From contig JAFGOO010000033.1 of assembly GCA_016926455.1 (NCBI GenBank), forward strand, positions 1-15,624: 15,624 bases of DNA, in the 5' to 3' direction. This document shows positions 13,471-15,624 of the stretch, in pieces (the stretch's first letter is position 1; each line of letters opens with the position of its first letter). This DNA comes from Methanosarcinaceae archaeon (GTDB taxonomy: Archaea > Halobacteriota > Methanosarcinia > Methanosarcinales > Methanosarcinaceae). Under the pieces are notes generated by a model, which searched no databases, had not been told where the DNA came from, and saw only the letters and a list, made by a program, of their open reading frames with translations. The translations under genes and the position numbers were made by a program.

Positions 13471-14328
13471 TCAAAGCAAACCAGATCTCTGGAGGGCCAT
13501 GAGGTTTTCGGTGGTAAGTTTTTCACCGGATTTGAATTTCTCGTAAATATCCTCTGCATCTTTTCTGGCATCAGCTTTTGCATTCTCTTTCTTGCTTTCC
13601 GATTCTTTCTTCTTCAATTTACGGATCTCTTTGTTAATATCCCGAATCTCTTTTTGAGCGGCTATGAATTTTTTGTGATATTCGTCAGCCGTTTCTTGGA
13701 CCCTTACAAATTCCCTATGTGATGCATCGGAATCTGCACGTATTTTGTCAGCTTCCTTGAAAGTAGTAATCATGTTATTATGACTATCCTGTGCTTTCTG
13801 TGCATATTCAGAAAGGATTGCATGATATTCAGAAGCTTTATCCCGAATGGTTTGAGCTTCCGACAATAGATTCTTAAGTTCGGTGTCGCCTTCAAGCTGC
13901 TCCTTTTTAGCAAGGTACAGTTTCTGGAGTTCTGTGATCTTATTGACCAGTTCTCGCTCTTTGCTCGTGCTCAATACTTCTGTCTGCTGTGCAAATTCCA
14001 GACGATCAATGTCTTTTCTGATATCTTTTATAGACGGACCGCCGAGATTGTTAGCTTTCCGGATTGTGTCGACCTTAAGAAAAAGGTCATTAGCTTTGGC
14101 ATTGACCTCATCACGCAGTGATTTGTATTCTTTTACCTTCTCATTGTTTTCATCGCGAAGTTTCTTGAAATTCTGTGCTTCATTAATGAGGTCTTTTGTG
14201 TTTTTATTAAGTTCGTTGCGATTTGCAGCAAGAGTGCTTGCTTCGGCATTGAGTTCATTGCGTCGTTTTTTATACTCTTCGGACAGTGTCTTCAGTTCTA
14301 TCCTTTTCGAATCCAATTCTTTCAACAT
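13471..14328 (-). CDS. Archaeal coiled-coil protein (serB-associated)
   Basis: A 285-residue protein that is almost entirely charged heptad-repeat helix (Lys, Glu, Arg, Asn and Leu rich) from about residue 1 to 255, with a break around LGGPSIKDI (95-103) that could be a hinge. The last 18 residues (GEKLTTENLMALQRSGLL) look like a conserved terminal motif rather than coil. There is no signal peptide and no membrane segment. gggag (14344-14340) precedes the ATG. It lies 69 bp downstream of serB on the same strand. Similar archaeal coiled-coil proteins are sometimes labelled phosphoserine phosphatase, probably because of this neighbourhood; nothing in the sequence supports catalysis. Function unknown; a scaffold or chromosome/ribosome-associated role would be speculation. 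Confidence 0.75.
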   Translation of the reverse strand: MLKELDSKRIELKTLSEEYKKRRNELNAEASTLAANRNELNKNTKDLINEAQNFKKLRDENNEKVKEYKSLRDEVNAKANDLFLKVDTIRKANNLGGPSIKDIRKDIDRLEFAQQTEVLSTSKERELVNKITELQKLYLAKKEQLEGDTELKNLLSEAQTIRDKASEYHAILSEYAQKAQDSHNNMITTFKEADKIRADSDASHREFVRVQETADEYHKKFIAAQKEIRDINKEIRKLKKKESESKKENAKADARKDAEDIYEKFKSGEKLTTENLMALQRSGLL

Positions 14329-14347
14329 TTTTATTTTATCTCCCGCT

Positions 14348-14364
14348 CCAGCAAAAAGGCTGGC
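14348..14364. repeat. Small hairpin between serB and the coiled-coil gene
   Basis: CCAGC (14348-14352) and GCTGG (14360-14364) form a perfect 5-bp stem with a 7-nt loop, in the 69-bp gap upstream of the coiled-coil ribosome binding site. It could affect relative expression of the two genes. The evidence is only the symmetry. Confidence 0.35.
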
Positions 14365-14397
14365 ATTTCATATATTTCTAATGTACAATACCCAGTG

Positions 14398-15075
14398 TCA
14401 TTCCGGCTCAAAAGATTCGAGTACAGGAATTATGGCTCTTAGGTTTTTGTCTGTAATAACCACGTTCGCATATTGATGCAAGACTGGTTTTGAATTAAAC
14501 GCTATTGAATATCCCGCCTTCTTAAAGATTCCTATATCATTAGCTCCGTCTCCAATGACTACACATTCTTCCGGGCAAATATTGTTCTCTCTAACAATCT
14601 CTTCAAAAACCCGCTCTTTTGAGTCGCCTGCTATCAAAGGACCGGTAAACTCGCCTGTAAGGCAGTCATCCTCGATTACAAGATCATTTGAAATCACATA
14701 ATCCATTTGTAGGATTTCGCCGATACGATTGGATATCAATCTGAAGCCGCCTGAAATCATTGCAGTGATATAACCCATTGATTTAGCATATTTTAGCAAA
14801 TCTTCGGCACCTGGCATGAGAGGGATACCATTAACCGCTTCTTGCGCGGTTTTCAGTGGCAATCCCTTAAGAAGTTGTACTCTTGTAGAAAGTGCATCCT
14901 TGTAGTTTATTTCGCCTGCCATAGCGTTGTTTGTTATTTCAGCCACTTTATCAAACACTCCTGCCGCCCGTGCGAGTTCGTCAATGGTTTCGGCATCTAT
15001 CAGCGTGCTGTCCATGTCGAAAACGATTAATTTTATGCGTTCCTTTTTAGAATCGGTGTTGCTGATGTTATTCAC
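14398..15075 (-). CDS. serB: Phosphoserine phosphatase
   Basis: A HAD-superfamily hydrolase that releases serine from phosphoserine in the last step of serine synthesis. The 225 residues contain all HAD motifs. DMDST (20-24) has nucleophile Asp20 and Asp22. The helical cap (about 32-85) contains EITNNAMAGEINYKDAL and RVQLLKGL, as in SerB. ISGGF (107-111) is motif II, Lys153 motif III, and GDGANDIGIF (175-184) motif IV with the Mg-binding aspartates. The start at 15075 is GTG and leaves 13 residues before the core. No closer start gives a better ribosome binding site; agga upstream is weak. The promoter is probably the ggtatata box at 15125-15132. In this window it precedes the coiled-coil gene and lies near tRNA-Ser. 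Confidence 0.93.
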   Translation of the reverse strand: MNNISNTDSKKERIKLIVFDMDSTLIDAETIDELARAAGVFDKVAEITNNAMAGEINYKDALSTRVQLLKGLPLKTAQEAVNGIPLMPGAEDLLKYAKSMGYITAMISGGFRLISNRIGEILQMDYVISNDLVIEDDCLTGEFTGPLIAGDSKERVFEEIVRENNICPEECVVIGDGANDIGIFKKAGYSIAFNSKPVLHQYANVVITDKNLRAIIPVLESFEPE

Positions 15076-15124
15076 TTTATCAATCCTAAATTTAAAAATC
15101 CTAAGGCATCAGTTGTGAAAGAAC

Positions 15125-15133
15125 GGTATATAC
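15125..15133 (-). promoter_or_regulatory. Candidate TATA box of serB
   Basis: On the minus strand cgtatatacc lies about 50 bp upstream of the GTG start, consistent with an archaeal promoter and a leader of roughly 25 nt. Assigned by position and composition only. Confidence 0.4.
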
Positions 15134-15268
15134 GATAGCGAATGCAGTACAATAACTTACATCCCTTTTAACCTTTTCGGAGATAATCAACAATATTTAA
15201 GAGACCATAAAATTAGAATTTTGATTTAAAAGCTTGCCTACTTTTTCTATAAAAACCCTAACCCCCCC

Positions 15269-15287
15269 AAAAAAAGGCTGTTAAGCC
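15269..15287 (-). terminator. Intrinsic-type terminator facing away from tRNA-Ser
   Basis: On the minus strand GGCT (15287-15284) and AGCC (15279-15276) form a GC-rich stem around TAAC, followed by seven T (15275-15269). It would end a transcript coming from the tRNA side, yet no protein gene lies between the tRNA and this site. A second, weaker stem plus T run sits near 15344-15365. Confidence 0.5.
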
Positions 15288-15438
15288 CATTAATAAGTTC
15301 TCATAGCATAAATTTTTTCAATCTCATTGAGTTTATACGATTTATAAAAAAATCCTCTTTGGAGACTCCATTCGAAATTATGTTGATCAAAAAATAATAT
15401 TAATTGACATAAAGAAACATTTTTAGTGTCAACTAAAA

Positions 15439-15501
15439 GACGGGATACGATTCATCACATGTTTAAAGAACATGGGATGAATCATACCCCTACACCCCGT
15501 C
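15439..15501. repeat. Long imperfect hairpin downstream of tRNA-Ser
   Basis: The arms gggatacgattcatcacatg (15442-15461) and catgggatgaatcatacccc (15471-15490) are inverted over 20 positions with about three non-Watson-Crick pairs, around a 9-nt loop. An outer gacgg/ccgtc pair (15439-15443, 15497-15501) extends it. The region is unrelated to the tnpB element ends seen elsewhere in the window. Confidence 0.65.
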
Positions 15502-15547
15502 ATTTGTAAACTTTTAAGTGGAAAAGATAATTAGATTTTTTTAAATT

Positions 15548-15553
15548 AAAAAA
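15548..15553 (-). terminator. T tract after tRNA-Ser
   Basis: Six T on the minus strand begin two bases after the mature tRNA 3' end (discriminator base at 15555), a common archaeal tRNA terminator arrangement. Confidence 0.5.
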
Positions 15554-15554
15554 G

Positions 15555-15624
15555 CGCCGAGGGTGAGATTCGAACTCACGAGGCGCGTTAGCACCACCGG
15601 TTTTCAAGACCGGCGCCGTAGTCC
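15555..15624 (-). tRNA. tRNA-Ser (anticodon UGA), 5' part cut off by the window end
   Basis: Read on the minus strand, the anticodon stem CCGGT/ACCGG encloses loop CTTGAAA with anticodon TGA, which decodes UCA. It is followed by the long variable arm of serine tRNAs (GGTGC/GCGCC around TAAC), a T arm GTGAG-TTCGAAT-CTCAC and the acceptor 3' strand CCTCGGC with discriminator G. No CCA is encoded. The 5' acceptor strand and most of the D arm lie beyond the window. The long arm and G discriminator exclude leucine. Confidence 0.93.

Larger units (their letters stand above)
15288..15554 (-). other. Gene-free region with hairpins, possible small RNA
   Basis: No convincing coding frame exists here on either strand. 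It holds a small dyad TTAGT/ACTAA (15423-15427, 15432-15436), a strong 20-bp hairpin (15439-15501), a stem followed by T7 near 15344-15365 and the T tract after tRNA-Ser. It is AT-rich apart from the hairpin. It could be a processed tRNA trailer, a small RNA or a decayed mobile element. Confidence 0.35.

Noticed and set aside
13883..14476. A 197-residue plus-strand frame over the coiled-coil gene
   Set aside because: Its Ser/Leu/Arg-rich sequence is the expected complement of a Lys/Glu-rich coiled coil, and it runs into serB.
1..15624. CRISPR array or intact transposase
   Set aside because: No regularly spaced direct repeats with unique spacers were seen, and every tnpB trace is truncated or frameshifted; no tnpA was found.

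Overview
The window looks like chromosomal DNA from a methanogenic or methane-oxidising euryarchaeon, most likely of the Methanosarcinales. Evidence: an archaeal-type enolase; an RNA-free RNase P homolog (HARP/UPF0278); a geranylgeranylglyceryl-phosphate geranylgeranyltransferase for ether lipids; a geranylgeranyl-reductase-family flavoprotein; an archaeal tubulin/FtsZ-like GTPase; a membrane-anchored surface protein; TATA-type promoters rather than -35/-10 boxes; and IS200/IS605-type tnpB debris with archaeal-style ends. The genus cannot be fixed from this sequence alone.

Layout. 1-447: remains of a tnpB element (copy A, cut by the window edge). 575-1852: enolase. 1977-2202: decayed 3' end of a second tnpB type. 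2321-3040: HARP. 3056-3448: an internally deleted relative of copy A (copy B) that keeps both ends and carries a 110-bp palindrome. 3495-6314, minus strand: ubiA-type lipid prenyltransferase, nadA and aspartate dehydrogenase. 6457-7284, plus strand: nadC, diverging from the aspartate dehydrogenase. 7404-12001, plus strand: surface protein, tubulin-like GTPase, a second UbiA prenyltransferase and a geranylgeranyl-reductase-like flavoprotein. About 12010-12125: another tnpB remnant. 12273-13415: a radical SAM enzyme. 13471-15075, minus strand: a coiled-coil protein and phosphoserine phosphatase, convergent with the radical SAM gene. 15076-15554: a gene-free stretch with several hairpins. 15555-15624: a tRNA-Ser(UGA), cut by the window end.

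How the genes work together. NadX, NadA and NadC give the complete aspartate-to-nicotinate-mononucleotide branch of NAD synthesis (aspartate to iminoaspartate to quinolinate to NaMN). The nadA transcript probably also carries the ether-lipid enzyme, only 13 bp downstream. The second UbiA and the flavoprotein form a tight operon, and with the nearby radical SAM enzyme they could make or modify a prenylated membrane compound. In Methanosarcinales methanophenazine is the obvious guess, but this is inference. The coiled-coil gene and serB form a second pair next to tRNA-Ser.

The most unusual material is the set of four tnpB remnants that keep 3' ends and/or element ends without a functional nuclease, the tubulin-like GTPase with a GQCGN motif and changed phosphate loop, the unassigned UbiA/flavoprotein/radical SAM set, and the hairpin-rich region beside tRNA-Ser.
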